Of a stretch of 45,417 bases of DNA, positions 7,875-16,287 are shown piece by piece. Made by a program: the position numbers and the translations under genes. The stretch's first letter is position 1; every line of letters starts with the position of its first letter. This DNA is from an uncultured Anaerolineales bacterium (GTDB lineage Bacteria; Chloroflexota; Anaerolineae; Anaerolineales; Villigracilaceae): NCBI GenBank assembly GCA_937960595.1, contig CALGPL010000045.1, positions 1-45,417 on the forward strand. The letters are read 5' to 3'. The notes below the pieces were generated by a model, which was not told where the DNA came from, searched no databases, and saw nothing but the letters and a program-made list of their open reading frames with translations.

Positions 7875-9011
7875 ATGAGTCCTGAAACTTCCTCAACCAA
7901 ACTCTGCCCGACTTGCGGCACCCGCCTGGCCGAAAACGCCACCCGCTGCGTGGTCTGCGGCAGCGAGTTTACCGTGGAGACCAAGCCCAAGTCGCAGAAA
8001 ACGATCCGCGGGTCACAGATGCCGGAGATCAGGCTCAGCCTGCCGGCCGCGCTTGGCTTTCTGGCTGTTTTTCTGGCCATCGTGGCACTGGTGGTCTTCC
8101 TGATCCTGCGCGGCAACAATGCGCAGGCGACGCCGGAAGTCACGCCGACCGCAACGCCGACCATTACGCTGACCCCCACGCCGACCCTGCTTCCCACCGA
8201 CACCCCCACCCCCACGCCCCTGCCGCCGATCGAATATCAGGTGCGGGCCGGGGATACCTGCTATTCGATCGCCGCCTTCTTCGACGTCTCGGCCAACGTG
8301 ATCATCCAGCAGAACAACCTGTCGCTCGCCTGCACCGATTTGCGGGTCGGCCAGACGCTGCTGATCCCGCGCCCCACTCCAACGCCCCTCCCGCCGCCGA
8401 CAGCCACGCTCGAGCCGTTCCAGGCCACGATTGCCGCCTGCGAGAAGGTCACCTACACCGTCCAACGCAACGATACCCTCAGCAGCATTGCCGCCAACTA
8501 CAACGTCCCGATGGACGCCATCAAGACCTACAACGGCCTGACGACCGACAACGTCTATCTCGGTCAAGCGTTGATCATTCCTCTCTGTGAGCGCTATGCC
8601 ACCCCCGGCCCCTCGCCGACTGCGACCCTGCCGCCGCCCTATCCGGCGCCTAACCTGCTGCTGCCCGTGGACGGTCAGCCCTTCACCCTGGCAAACGACA
8701 CGGTGACGCTGCAATGGGCATCGGTCGGGACGCTGCGCGACAACGAAGGCTATCAGGTCACGATCGAAGATGTGACCGACGGCACCGGCCGCGAATTGGT
8801 CGCCTACGTGACCGACACCAAGTACATCGTGCCGGTCTCGTTCCGCCCGCAGGACAACCTGCCGCACGTGATGCGCTGGAGCGTCGTCGTCGTCCGCCGT
8901 ACGGGAACCGACGACCGCGGCAACCCGATCTGGACGCCGGCTGGCGCCGTCAGCGAGCCGCGCGACTTCACCTGGAGCGGCGCCGGCGCGGCGGCCACCC
9001 CCACCCGCTAA
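7875..9011 (+). CDS. Zinc-ribbon, membrane-anchored double-LysM protein
   Basis: A 378-residue protein with an unusual order. A cytoplasmic four-cysteine zinc ribbon (C11, C14, C25, C28) comes first, then one membrane helix at about 56-79 and a Thr/Pro-rich linker. Two LysM domains follow (about 120-165 and 194-240), separated by a second Pro/Thr linker. Last is a C-terminal beta-rich domain of about 110 residues that I do not recognise. LysM domains bind the GlcNAc chains of peptidoglycan or chitin outside the cell. The protein thus links a cytosolic metal-binding module to the wall or extracellular glycan. It lies before a strong terminator, so it is probably transcribed alone for the most part. 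Confidence 0.85.
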   Translation: MSPETSSTKLCPTCGTRLAENATRCVVCGSEFTVETKPKSQKTIRGSQMPEIRLSLPAALGFLAVFLAIVALVVFLILRGNNAQATPEVTPTATPTITLTPTPTLLPTDTPTPTPLPPIEYQVRAGDTCYSIAAFFDVSANVIIQQNNLSLACTDLRVGQTLLIPRPTPTPLPPPTATLEPFQATIAACEKVTYTVQRNDTLSSIAANYNVPMDAIKTYNGLTTDNVYLGQALIIPLCERYATPGPSPTATLPPPYPAPNLLLPVDGQPFTLANDTVTLQWASVGTLRDNEGYQVTIEDVTDGTGRELVAYVTDTKYIVPVSFRPQDNLPHVMRWSVVVVRRTGTDDRGNPIWTPAGAVSEPRDFTWSGAGAAATPTR

Positions 9012-9014
9012 ATT

Positions 9015-9050
9015 CTCTCCCCGGCTTTGGGCCGGGGAGAGTTTCTCTTG
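9015..9050 (+). terminator. Intrinsic terminator after the LysM gene
   Basis: An 11-bp perfect stem (9015-9025 with 9031-9041), five-base loop, followed by TTTCTCTT. It begins four bases after the LysM stop. The methyltransferase gene starts only 31 bases later with no clear promoter between, so it probably depends on read-through. Confidence 0.75.
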
Positions 9051-9080
9051 GGCCTTTGGCCTTCTTCCCGACGAGGAGAC

Positions 9081-9866
9081 ATGAGCCGCAAGATCAATGT
9101 ACGCGAATACAATCGCTTCGCCTGGGACCGTCAGGTAGAAGCGGGGAACAAATTTACCGTGCCGGTCGGTCCGGAGGTCATCGCTGCGGCGCGGCAGCGC
9201 GGCGAATTTGCCGTCCTGTTGACCGAGACCAAGCCCGTGCCGCGCGACTGGTTCCCCGATTCCTTCAAGGGCCTGGACCTGCTCGGCCTGGCCTGCGGAG
9301 GCGGGCAACAGGGGCCGGTCTTTGCCGCTCTGGGGGCCAACGTCACCATCTTCGACAATTCCCCCGCCCAACTGGCGCGGGACGAGCAAGTGGCAGCCCG
9401 CGAGGGGTTGACCCTCCGCACGGTCGAGGGGGATATGCGCGACCTGTCGGCGTTTGCAGACGAGTCTTTTGACCTGGTCTTTCATCCCGTGTCGAACGTC
9501 TTTTGTCCAGAGGTGAAACCGGTCTGGCGCGAGGCCTACCGCGTCCTGCGGCGCGGCGGCTTGCTGCTGGCCGGCTTCGCCAATCCAATCTACTATCTGT
9601 TTGGCACCACTCTGGAGGAACAGAAACGGCTGCGCGTCCGCTACGCGATCCCCTACTCCGACCTGGAAAGTTTCAGCGAGGAGGAATTGCAGGCATACCT
9701 GGAAGAAGGCACGCCGCTCGAATTCGGCCACAGCCTGACCGACCTGATCGGCGGGCAGACAGAAGCCGGTTTCCACATCACCGCCTTCTACGAAGACCTT
9801 TGCCCCGATTCGCCCATCAGCAAATACCATCCCACCTACATCGCCACGCGGGCGATCAAGCATTAG
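9081..9866 (+). CDS. Class I SAM-dependent methyltransferase
   Basis: A 261-residue protein of the methyltransferase-11/UbiE type. The SAM-binding glycine loop reads LACGGGQQG after LLGL, followed by the acidic end of strand 2 in VTIFDNS, then EGDMRDL and the FDLVFHP motif of strand 4, and YRVLRRGG before strand 5. The start at 9081 has a good GAGGAG site; an upstream in-frame codon at 9027 lies inside the terminator hairpin and is rejected. The C-terminal part, with many acidic and aromatic residues, would bind the substrate, which cannot be named. The neighbours give no pathway hint. Confidence 0.85.
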   Translation: MSRKINVREYNRFAWDRQVEAGNKFTVPVGPEVIAAARQRGEFAVLLTETKPVPRDWFPDSFKGLDLLGLACGGGQQGPVFAALGANVTIFDNSPAQLARDEQVAAREGLTLRTVEGDMRDLSAFADESFDLVFHPVSNVFCPEVKPVWREAYRVLRRGGLLLAGFANPIYYLFGTTLEEQKRLRVRYAIPYSDLESFSEEELQAYLEEGTPLEFGHSLTDLIGGQTEAGFHITAFYEDLCPDSPISKYHPTYIATRAIKH

Positions 9867-9903
9867 GCAGCCTGTCTCTCTCTGCTGTTTGGCAAAAGGC
9901 CCG

Positions 9904-10011
9904 ATGGATAAAAATCCCAAACCCTCCGAAGACAAGATTCTGCGCCTGGCGATCGCCCTGGCCGCTCTGGCCCTGCTCATCTATTATCTTGTTCAAACCC
10001 TGGGACGGTAA
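9904..10011 (+). CDS. 35-residue single-pass membrane peptide
   Basis: A short frame beginning MDKNPKPSEDK, followed by a hydrophobic helix of about 18 residues (LAIALAALALLIYYL) and a short charged end. A weak AAAGG site precedes the ATG. It sits 37 bp after the methyltransferase gene on the same strand and ends just before the hairpin shared with citrate synthase. The charged N-terminus and single helix are typical of small membrane proteins. I do not recognise the family, and it could be a chance frame. Confidence 0.4.
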   Translation: MDKNPKPSEDKILRLAIALAALALLIYYLVQTLGR

Positions 10012-10029
10012 AGAAAGCGCCCCAAAATG

Positions 10030-10061
10030 AATCTCCCGGCCTTGCCCAGCGCCGGGAGATT
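10030..10061. terminator. Bidirectional hairpin between convergent genes
   Basis: An 11-bp perfect stem (10030-10040 with 10051-10061) with a ten-base loop. It lies between the end of the small peptide gene (+) and the end of citrate synthase (-). T-runs on both sides are poor (CATTTTGG on the minus side), so efficiency is uncertain. Confidence 0.6.
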
Positions 10062-10083
10062 GACATTTGCGCCGCCGACCGGA

Positions 10084-11388
10084 TCATTCGGCCTTGGCAG
10101 CCGCCTCTTCGAGCATGGCAGTCGTGACCGACTTGGGACGTTCGATCGGCTGCCCGAGGGCGCGCGCCCAGACCAGATTAGCCATCACGCCCAGACCACG
10201 GCCAACGCCGAACAGGACGGTGTAGAAGTCGAACTCTCGGACGCCGTAATAGTACTGGAGTGTACCCGAGATGGCGTCCACATTCGGGGCCGGATTCTTG
10301 GCCTTGCCCTGCTCTTTGAGCACCTGCGGAACCACATCGTACACCAGTTCGGCGATGCGCACCAGCGTGTCCTCGGGGAAATGTTGCTTGGCATAGTCCA
10401 ACTGAGCGGTGAAGCGCGGGTCGGTGACGCGCAACACAGCGTGACCGTAGCCCGGAATCACCTTGCCGCTGTTGAGCGTATCCCAGGCGAATTTGTACAG
10501 ATCGTCACGGCTCGGCACGCCGCCGAATTTGTCGCGCACAGAAATCAGCCAACCCAGGCACTCTTGATTGGCCAGACCATGCAGAGGCCCGGCCAGACCG
10601 TTCAAGCCGGCCGAGAAGGCATAGTAGGCATCCGAGAGAGCCGAACCGACCAAGTGCGTAGCATGGGCCGAAACGTTGCCCGATTCGTGATCGGAGTGCA
10701 GGATGAAGTACAGACGCGAAAGGTCTTCATACCCCTTATCCTTGACACCCATCATGCGGGCAAAATTGGCCCCAAAATCGGCCTTGGGATCATAGCGAGG
10801 TTCGCTCCCATCGCCGTACTTCAGGCGGTAAATGAAGGCAGCGATGACCGGCAGTTTGGCGGTCAGATTGAGGGCGTCTTCCAGGGTCGGCTCCCAATAG
10901 ACATCCTTCTTCATCCCCTCTTTGTAACGACGGGCGAACTCGGATGTGCCCTCCAGGGCCAGAACAGCCTGCGAGAACAACACCATCGGATGCGCGTCTT
11001 TGGGCATCGCCCGCAGCACATCGTAGACGTAAGCCGGCACCTCGGCCCGCTTGGCCCACTCCGCCTCGACGGCTTCGGCCTCGGCTTTGGTCGGGATCTC
11101 GCCGATCAACAAAAGATAGAACAACGCCCCCACATAAGGAATGGTCGCCCCGTCAGGCTTGGGCAACTTCTCCAAGACTTCGGGGATGGACATACCGCGG
11201 AATTTGATTCCGGTGGCCGGATCAACGAACGAGATGTCCGTGACCAGCGACTTAATGTCGCGCATCCCACCATAGACCTGGCCAACGTTGACCTTGTCGA
11301 CAACAGCATCGCCCTTTTCCTTGACCAGTTTGGTCACGCGCGCCCGCCAATCGGGCAATTGAGCAGCAATTTTTTCGTGCAGGATCAT
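10084..11388 (-). CDS. gltA: Citrate synthase, eukaryotic-like type
   Basis: Condenses oxaloacetate and acetyl-CoA to citrate. The 434 residues include the catalytic set H270 (in PLHGLANQE), H316 (PGYGHAVLR) and D371. Their spacing is identical to the residues of mitochondrial citrate synthase (274, 320, 375). The HSDHESGNVSAH segment and the long N-terminal helical part also follow the mitochondrial form rather than the shorter or the allosteric Gram-negative bacterial types. Similar enzymes are known from Geobacter relatives. An AAGGAGG site precedes the ATG, 28 bp after the mdh stop, so it is the second gene of an mdh-gltA operon. The two enzymes act consecutively in the citric acid cycle. 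Direction in vivo, including possible reverse operation, cannot be told from sequence. Confidence 0.93.
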   Translation of the reverse strand: MILHEKIAAQLPDWRARVTKLVKEKGDAVVDKVNVGQVYGGMRDIKSLVTDISFVDPATGIKFRGMSIPEVLEKLPKPDGATIPYVGALFYLLLIGEIPTKAEAEAVEAEWAKRAEVPAYVYDVLRAMPKDAHPMVLFSQAVLALEGTSEFARRYKEGMKKDVYWEPTLEDALNLTAKLPVIAAFIYRLKYGDGSEPRYDPKADFGANFARMMGVKDKGYEDLSRLYFILHSDHESGNVSAHATHLVGSALSDAYYAFSAGLNGLAGPLHGLANQECLGWLISVRDKFGGVPSRDDLYKFAWDTLNSGKVIPGYGHAVLRVTDPRFTAQLDYAKQHFPEDTLVRIAELVYDVVPQVLKEQGKAKNPAPNVDAISGTLQYYYGVREFDFYTVLFGVGRGLGVMANLVWARALGQPIERPKSVTTAMLEEAAAKAE

Positions 11389-11416
11389 AGTGTCCTCCTT
11401 AAGAAACGAATGGCAG

Positions 11417-12397
<981 letters not shown>

Positions 12398-12428
12398 TTA
12401 TACTTATACCTGAATTCGGGAAAAAATA

Positions 12429-12461
12429 AAAGTATGTTTCATCACCCTGCCAGCATACTTT
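12429..12461. promoter_or_regulatory. Inverted repeat upstream of mdh, possible operator
   Basis: Arms AAAGTATG (12429-12436) and CATACTTT (12454-12461), separated by 17 bases, lie about 75-105 bp before the mdh start in an AT-rich gap. Perfect eight-base arms near a promoter region suggest a regulator site; which one is unknown. Confidence 0.35.
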
Positions 12462-12471
12462 CATCCAAGTT

Positions 12472-12511
12472 AAAAACCGTTTTGGGCCGCGCTCAGGCAG
12501 GCCCAAAACGG
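12472..12511 (-). terminator. Intrinsic terminator of trxB
   Basis: A 12-bp perfect stem (CCGTTTTGGGCC at 12477-12488 on the plus strand, partner 12500-12511) with an 11-base loop. On the minus strand it is followed by TTTTT. It lies 40 bp after the trxB stop and isolates trxB from mdh-gltA. Confidence 0.88.
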
Positions 12512-12551
12512 ATCCCCAAGTCATTTCGCGCTCCGGCGGAGCAGACGGAAA

Positions 12552-13511
12552 TCAAGCGGACATTTCTTGCAGGAAGCGAGTCGCCTCGATGGCAGCAGCG
12601 GCGCCCATCCCGGCCGAGACGACAACCTGCTTGAAATGCGGATCGGCAGCCTCCCCGGCGGCATAAACGCCCGGCACGCTGGTGCGCATCCGCTCATCGA
12701 CTTCGATGTATCCGCCATTCATCTTCAACTGGCCGGCAAACATCTGGGTGTTGGGCGTGTGGCCGATGAAAATGAACAGGCCATCGGTCGAGAAGAGACT
12801 CTCCTCGCCCGACTGTAAATTCTTGAGGCGGACGGCGGTCAACTTCTCGTCGCCCACGGCTTCGGTGACGACCGTGTTCCAGACGAAATCGATTTTGGGA
12901 TTTTCGCGGGCGCGCTTCTGCAGGATGGCTCCGGCCCGCAACGCGTCGCGGCGGTGGACAACGGTGACAGAGGCAGCAAAGCGGGTCAGGAAGATGCCCT
13001 CCTCGAGGGCAGAGTCGCCGCCGCCGACGACGACCACTTTCTTGTCCTTGAAAAACCAGCCGTCGCACGTACCGCAGTAAGAAACGCCTCGGCCGGTCAA
13101 TTCGGCCTCGCCGGGGACTTCAAGATGGTTGGGACTGGCGCCGGTGGCCACAATGAGCGTGTCGGCCGTGTACTGGCCATTGTCGGTGACGACGCGGAAG
13201 GGGCGGACAGACAGGTCGACGCTCTGAGCGGAGTCGAACTCGACGGTTGCGCCAAAGCGTTCGGCCTGCTTCTGGAACAGGTCACCCAATTCGGCCCCGC
13301 CGACGCCTTCGGGGAAGCCGGGATAATTTTCAATCGTGTGAGTCAGCGCGGCCTGGCCGCCAATCTGGGTGCCGGTCAAAACAATCGGCTGGAGGTCGGC
13401 GCGGGCGGCGTAGAGAGCGGCCGAAAGTCCGGCCGGGCCGGCACCAAGGATGAGGACGCGGGTATGACGGGGTTCGGCTTTGGAGGTGGAAAATCCAGAA
13501 AGGTTGAACAT
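12552..13511 (-). CDS. trxB: Thioredoxin reductase
   Basis: FAD enzyme that passes electrons from NADPH to thioredoxin. The chosen start at 13511 gives 319 residues, the family length. An open frame continues 85 codons upstream, but those residues are unlike any thioredoxin reductase. In order: FAD loop GAGPAGLSAALYAARA, redox pair C146-C149 in CGTCDG, NAD(P) loop GGGDSALEEG followed by VHRRDALRA, and the FAD-closing motif GVYAAGEAADPHFKQ near the end. A classic enzyme has CATCDG and GDV/GDC there; the GEA reading is a mild variant. It is transcribed alone and ends in a strong terminator. Confidence 0.92.
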   Translation of the reverse strand: MFNLSGFSTSKAEPRHTRVLILGAGPAGLSAALYAARADLQPIVLTGTQIGGQAALTHTIENYPGFPEGVGGAELGDLFQKQAERFGATVEFDSAQSVDLSVRPFRVVTDNGQYTADTLIVATGASPNHLEVPGEAELTGRGVSYCGTCDGWFFKDKKVVVVGGGDSALEEGIFLTRFAASVTVVHRRDALRAGAILQKRARENPKIDFVWNTVVTEAVGDEKLTAVRLKNLQSGEESLFSTDGLFIFIGHTPNTQMFAGQLKMNGGYIEVDERMRTSVPGVYAAGEAADPHFKQVVVSAGMGAAAAIEATRFLQEMSA

Positions 13512-13739
13512 ATCTGCCTCGCAGAAAAGATGAACGTATTGTATCAGATGCAGGAAGAAAGCGAAAGTTGCCTCAACCTTAGGCCCTCGGCCTCTTTGGC
13601 TTGACAGAAAAGAGGATAAAACCGCTTCAAACAACCCATGGTTCTTTTTCTTACAAACCTCATACAGCAAATCAGACGGGAAGAGGTAGAATAAAGACAT
13701 GGTAAATAGCAAATCGATTCTTCGGATCATCAACCTCCT
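13512..13739. other. Divergent gap between trxB and the riboflavin genes
   Basis: No complete gene is visible. It must hold the trxB promoter; a TACAAT-like -10 lies about 30 bp before the start, with no clear -35. I see no FMN riboswitch signature before the riboflavin genes. Toward 13740 a frame begins that resembles the end of a lost gene. Confidence 0.5.
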
Positions 13740-13814
13740 TGGCGGAACGGCTTCCTCGTCCTGCAAACCGCCATCCCGGACGCCATCGTCTGGACCTCGT
13801 ACTACCTGAAATGA
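13740..13814 (+). pseudogene. Possible 3' remnant of a gene coupled to ribD-type gene
   Basis: The frame ending in TGA at 13812-13814 reads WRNGFLVLQTA, then IPDAIVWTSYYLK, and stops. The composition is protein-like, and the stop overlaps the next ATG as ATGA, the arrangement used by genuine neighbours elsewhere in this window. There is no start codon and an in-frame TAG lies about 16 codons upstream. It may be the truncated end of a lost gene. The family is not recognised, and chance is possible. Confidence 0.3.
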
Positions 13815-14491
13815 CCCGCCCGCACGTCCTCGTCAACGTCGCCATGACCGCCGACGGCAAGATTGATAGCGCCGCCCGCCGCGGCGCGGCCATCTCCTCC
13901 GCCGCCGACAAGCGCCGTGTGGACGAACTGCGCGCCGAAGTGGACGCCGTCCTGGTCGGCGGCCGGACGCTCCTGGCCGAAAGCCCCAAACTGACCGTCC
14001 GCGACCCCGCCCTGCGCCGCGCCCGCCTGGAACGCGGCCTGCCCGAAAACCCGATCAAAGTCGGCGTGGTCAGCCTCGCCGACCTCGATCTGGAGGGCGA
14101 CTTCGTCCGCGCCGGCCCGGCCGAGCGGCTGGTCTTCACCAGTCGCCGCACCCCGCCGGAGCAAATCGTCCGCCTCGAGAAGGCCGGCGTGCAGGTCTTC
14201 GTCAGCGGCGCGGAGCGCGTTGACCTGCCCGAAATGCTGGAGACTCTCCACCGCCTCGGCGTGCGCAGACTGCTGGTCGAGGGCGGCGGGACGCTGCTGG
14301 CCGAGTTCTTCCGCCTCGGCCTGGTGGACGAACTGACCCTCTACCTCGCCCCGCGCATCTTCGGCGGCGCCTCGGCCCCCACCCTGGCCGACGGCCCCGG
14401 CTTCTCCCCGGAGCAGGCCCCCCGTCTGACGCTCGTCTCGGTCGAGCCGTTCGACCCCGAAGGCGGCATCCTTCTCCACTACACTATCTGA
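13811..14491 (+). CDS. RibD C-terminal-type reductase (riboflavin pathway)
   Basis: A 226-residue stand-alone reductase domain of the RibD_C/dihydrofolate-reductase-like family. In riboflavin synthesis it would reduce the ribosylamino-pyrimidine phosphate with NADPH. Signature segments are NVAMTADGKID at the start, VDAVLVGGRTLL, and VEGGGTLLAEFF toward the end. The deaminase half of a complete RibD is absent and is not found elsewhere in the window. The start at 13811 matches the family start; the open frame continues upstream to 13739 without similarity. No strong ribosome site is seen, consistent with former coupling to an upstream gene. ribA follows 31 bp later. Confidence 0.85.
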   Translation: MTRPHVLVNVAMTADGKIDSAARRGAAISSAADKRRVDELRAEVDAVLVGGRTLLAESPKLTVRDPALRRARLERGLPENPIKVGVVSLADLDLEGDFVRAGPAERLVFTSRRTPPEQIVRLEKAGVQVFVSGAERVDLPEMLETLHRLGVRRLLVEGGGTLLAEFFRLGLVDELTLYLAPRIFGGASAPTLADGPGFSPEQAPRLTLVSVEPFDPEGGILLHYTI

Positions 14492-14522
14492 CTCTTGACT
14501 ATCTGACCGGAGACTCTTGACT

Positions 14523-15287
14523 ATGGGACTCACCCGCGCTCAAATCGAAACCCTGCTCGAAGAAAACCGCAACCACCACTGCGAGGGCCTCGGCCCCGAC
14601 CGCGTCTGCGTGCGCATCGAGGCCATCGCCGAACTGCCCTCCCGCTTTGGGCAGTTCCAGATCGCGGCCTTCTACAACAACCGCGATAACAAAGAGCATG
14701 TCGCCATCCTGCACGGCGACGTGCTGGAGGCCGAAGACGTGCCCGTGCGCGTCCACTCCGAATGCCTGACCGGCGACGTGATCGGCTCGCTGCGCTGCGA
14801 CTGCCGCGACCAACTCGAAAGCGCCCTGCGCCTCATCGGTCAGATGGAGCGCGGTATCCTGCTCTACATGCGTCAGGAAGGCCGCGGCATCGGTCTCATC
14901 AACAAAATCCGCGCCTACGCCCTGCAGGAGCAAGGCATGGACACGGTGGAGGCCAACCTGGCCCTCGGCTTCCGCGACGACGAACGCGAGTACTCGGTGG
15001 CCGCCCACATGCTCTACTCGCTGCACGTCAAATCCATCCGCCTCATCACCAACAACCCCAACAAAATCAACGACCTGGCCCGTCACGGCATCCGCGTCAA
15101 CGGGCGCATCCCGCACATCATGCCGCCCAACGAGCACAACCACTTCTACCTGGAGACCAAGGCCATCAAATCCGGCCATCTCATCGACACCTTCGGCAAG
15201 CCGCGCCTGCCCGAACAGGCCGACCCGCCGATGGTCGAAGGCATGGACGAGGAAGTGCTGGCCGTGATTCGCAAATATTACAAGTAG
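14523..15287 (+). CDS. ribA: GTP cyclohydrolase II
   Basis: Opens and cleaves GTP to the first pyrimidine precursor of riboflavin, with release of formate and pyrophosphate. The 254 residues include the zinc cysteines C81, C92 and C94 with the exact C-x10-C-x-C spacing, RQEGRGIGL with the catalytic arginine, and the KI-x-AYALQ-x-QG-x-DTVEAN segment. The DHBP synthase domain with which RibA is often fused is missing, so this is the single-function form. The ATG at 14523 is preferred over a TTG two codons earlier. A 13-base direct repeat (14490-14502 and 14512-14524) brackets the junction with the previous gene. The stop codon touches the repeat array that follows. Confidence 0.94.
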   Translation: MGLTRAQIETLLEENRNHHCEGLGPDRVCVRIEAIAELPSRFGQFQIAAFYNNRDNKEHVAILHGDVLEAEDVPVRVHSECLTGDVIGSLRCDCRDQLESALRLIGQMERGILLYMRQEGRGIGLINKIRAYALQEQGMDTVEANLALGFRDDEREYSVAAHMLYSLHVKSIRLITNNPNKINDLARHGIRVNGRIPHIMPPNEHNHFYLETKAIKSGHLIDTFGKPRLPEQADPPMVEGMDEEVLAVIRKYYK

Positions 15288-15489
15288 GACAGCCTTTCCA
15301 GGCTGTCTCTGACAGGCTAAAAGCCTGTCCCACATCCAATCAAACAGCCTTTCCAGGCTGTCTCTGACAGGCTGAAAGCCCATCCACCGTAGGACAGCCT
15401 TTCCAGGCTGTCTCTGACAGGCTGAAAGCCCATCCACCGTAGGACAGCCTTTCCAGGCTGTCGAAAATTGACAGGCTAAAAGCCTGTCC
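15288..15489. repeat. Four tandem double-hairpin repeats
   Basis: Four copies of about 45 bp begin at 15288, 15344, 15392 and 15442 (spacing 55, 50 and 50 bp). Each can fold into two adjacent stems: GACAGCCT-N4-AGGCTGTC and GACAGGCT-N4-AGCCTGTC, the second imperfect in copies two and three. The array fills the whole gap between ribA and the SDR gene, overlapping the last base of the ribA stop and ending just before the AAAGGAG site of the SDR gene. It is a REP/BIME-like element; there is no spacer variety as in CRISPR. Confidence 0.88.
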
Positions 15490-15506
15490 TGCAAAAGGAG
15501 CAACCT

Positions 15507-16220
15507 ATGACCCTCGAAAACCGCGTAGCCGTCATCACCGGCGCGACCGGCGGACTCGGTTCGGCGCTGACCCGCGACCTGGCCGCCCGCGGCGCCCGCC
15601 TGGCCCTGCTCGACCTCGACTCCGCCCGCCTCGAAGCCCTGACCTCCGGCCTGTCCCTGCCCGAGGAACGCCTCCTGACCCGCGTCGTGAACCTGCTCGA
15701 TCCCGCCGAGACGCGCGCCGCCGCCGAGGCGGTCGCTGCCCGCTTCGGACGCCTGGACATCCTCCTGCACGTCGTCGGCGGCTGGACGGGCGGCAAGACC
15801 CTGCTCGAGGCCCCTGCCGAAGACCTGACCTTCATGCTCAACCAGCACGTCTGGACTTCGTTCAACGTCGTGCAGGCCTTCGTCCCGCATCTGGTGGCCA
15901 ACGGCTGGGGGCGCGTCGTCATGGTCACCTCGCCCTACGCGGCGCGTCCGAGCGCCAAGGGCGGGCCGTATGCCATCGGCAAGGCCGGACAGGAAACGCT
16001 GATGCTAACCCTTTCGCAGGAACTGAAAGGCACCGGCGTCACCGCCAACCTGGTACAGGCCAAGACGATTGACGTCAAGCGCCAAAAAGTCACCGCCCCC
16101 ACGTCCGAAAACGCCGCCTGGAGCACGCCCGAAGAACTCTCCGCCGCCATCCTCTACCTGCTCTCGGACGAAGCCGGGGCGGTCAACGGCGCGAAAATCC
16201 CGCTCTACGGTAGTTACTGA
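15507..16220 (+). CDS. Short-chain dehydrogenase/reductase
   Basis: A 237-residue NAD(P)-dependent oxidoreductase with the classical SDR plan: TGATGGLG cofactor loop near residue 11, LLDLD strand end, HVVGG in place of the usual NNAG, catalytic S142, Y155 and K159 (Y-x3-K in YAIGKAG). The aspartate after strand 2 suggests NAD preference. The ribosome site AAAGGAG is directly downstream of the repeat array. The substrate is unknown. It follows the riboflavin genes but has no known role with them. The final residues NGAKIPLYGSY take the place of the common NGQ-x-I-x-VDGG end. Confidence 0.88.
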   Translation: MTLENRVAVITGATGGLGSALTRDLAARGARLALLDLDSARLEALTSGLSLPEERLLTRVVNLLDPAETRAAAEAVAARFGRLDILLHVVGGWTGGKTLLEAPAEDLTFMLNQHVWTSFNVVQAFVPHLVANGWGRVVMVTSPYAARPSAKGGPYAIGKAGQETLMLTLSQELKGTGVTANLVQAKTIDVKRQKVTAPTSENAAWSTPEELSAAILYLLSDEAGAVNGAKIPLYGSY

Positions 16221-16253
16221 TTCGACTGCAGACAGGTCTGCCGCCGAAAGACA

Positions 16254-16284
16254 AGGCGCGGGGAGGGTCGCCTCTCCCGCGCCT
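16254..16284. terminator. Hairpin between convergent SDR and membrane-protein genes
   Basis: Arms 16254-16266 and 16271-16284 pair with one bulge (AGGCGCGGG-type stem). On the minus strand it is followed by TTGTCTTTC, so it may serve mainly the minus-strand gene that ends at 16288. The plus-strand side has no T-run. Confidence 0.5.
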
Positions 16285-16287
16285 GCC

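Noticed and set aside
6020-7885. Long open frame (621 codons) on the plus strand opposite the E1 genes
   Set aside because: Composition is a mirror of GC-rich coding on the other strand, with no recognisable domain; the E1 genes on the minus strand have clear motifs.
8013-9980. Long open frame (655 codons) on the minus strand opposite the LysM and methyltransferase genes
   Set aside because: It crosses a strong terminator and two motif-bearing genes and has no protein-like features; it is an antisense shadow.
13511-13766. N-terminal extension of thioredoxin reductase
   Set aside because: The 85 extra residues are unlike the family and cover the likely promoter; the internal ATG gives the usual length.
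13512-13810. FMN riboswitch before the riboflavin genes
   Set aside because: None of the conserved RFN-element segments could be found, and the leader is short.
15288-15489. CRISPR array
   Set aside because: Units are palindromic and contiguous, gaps are near-identical or absent rather than unique spacers, and no cas gene is near.
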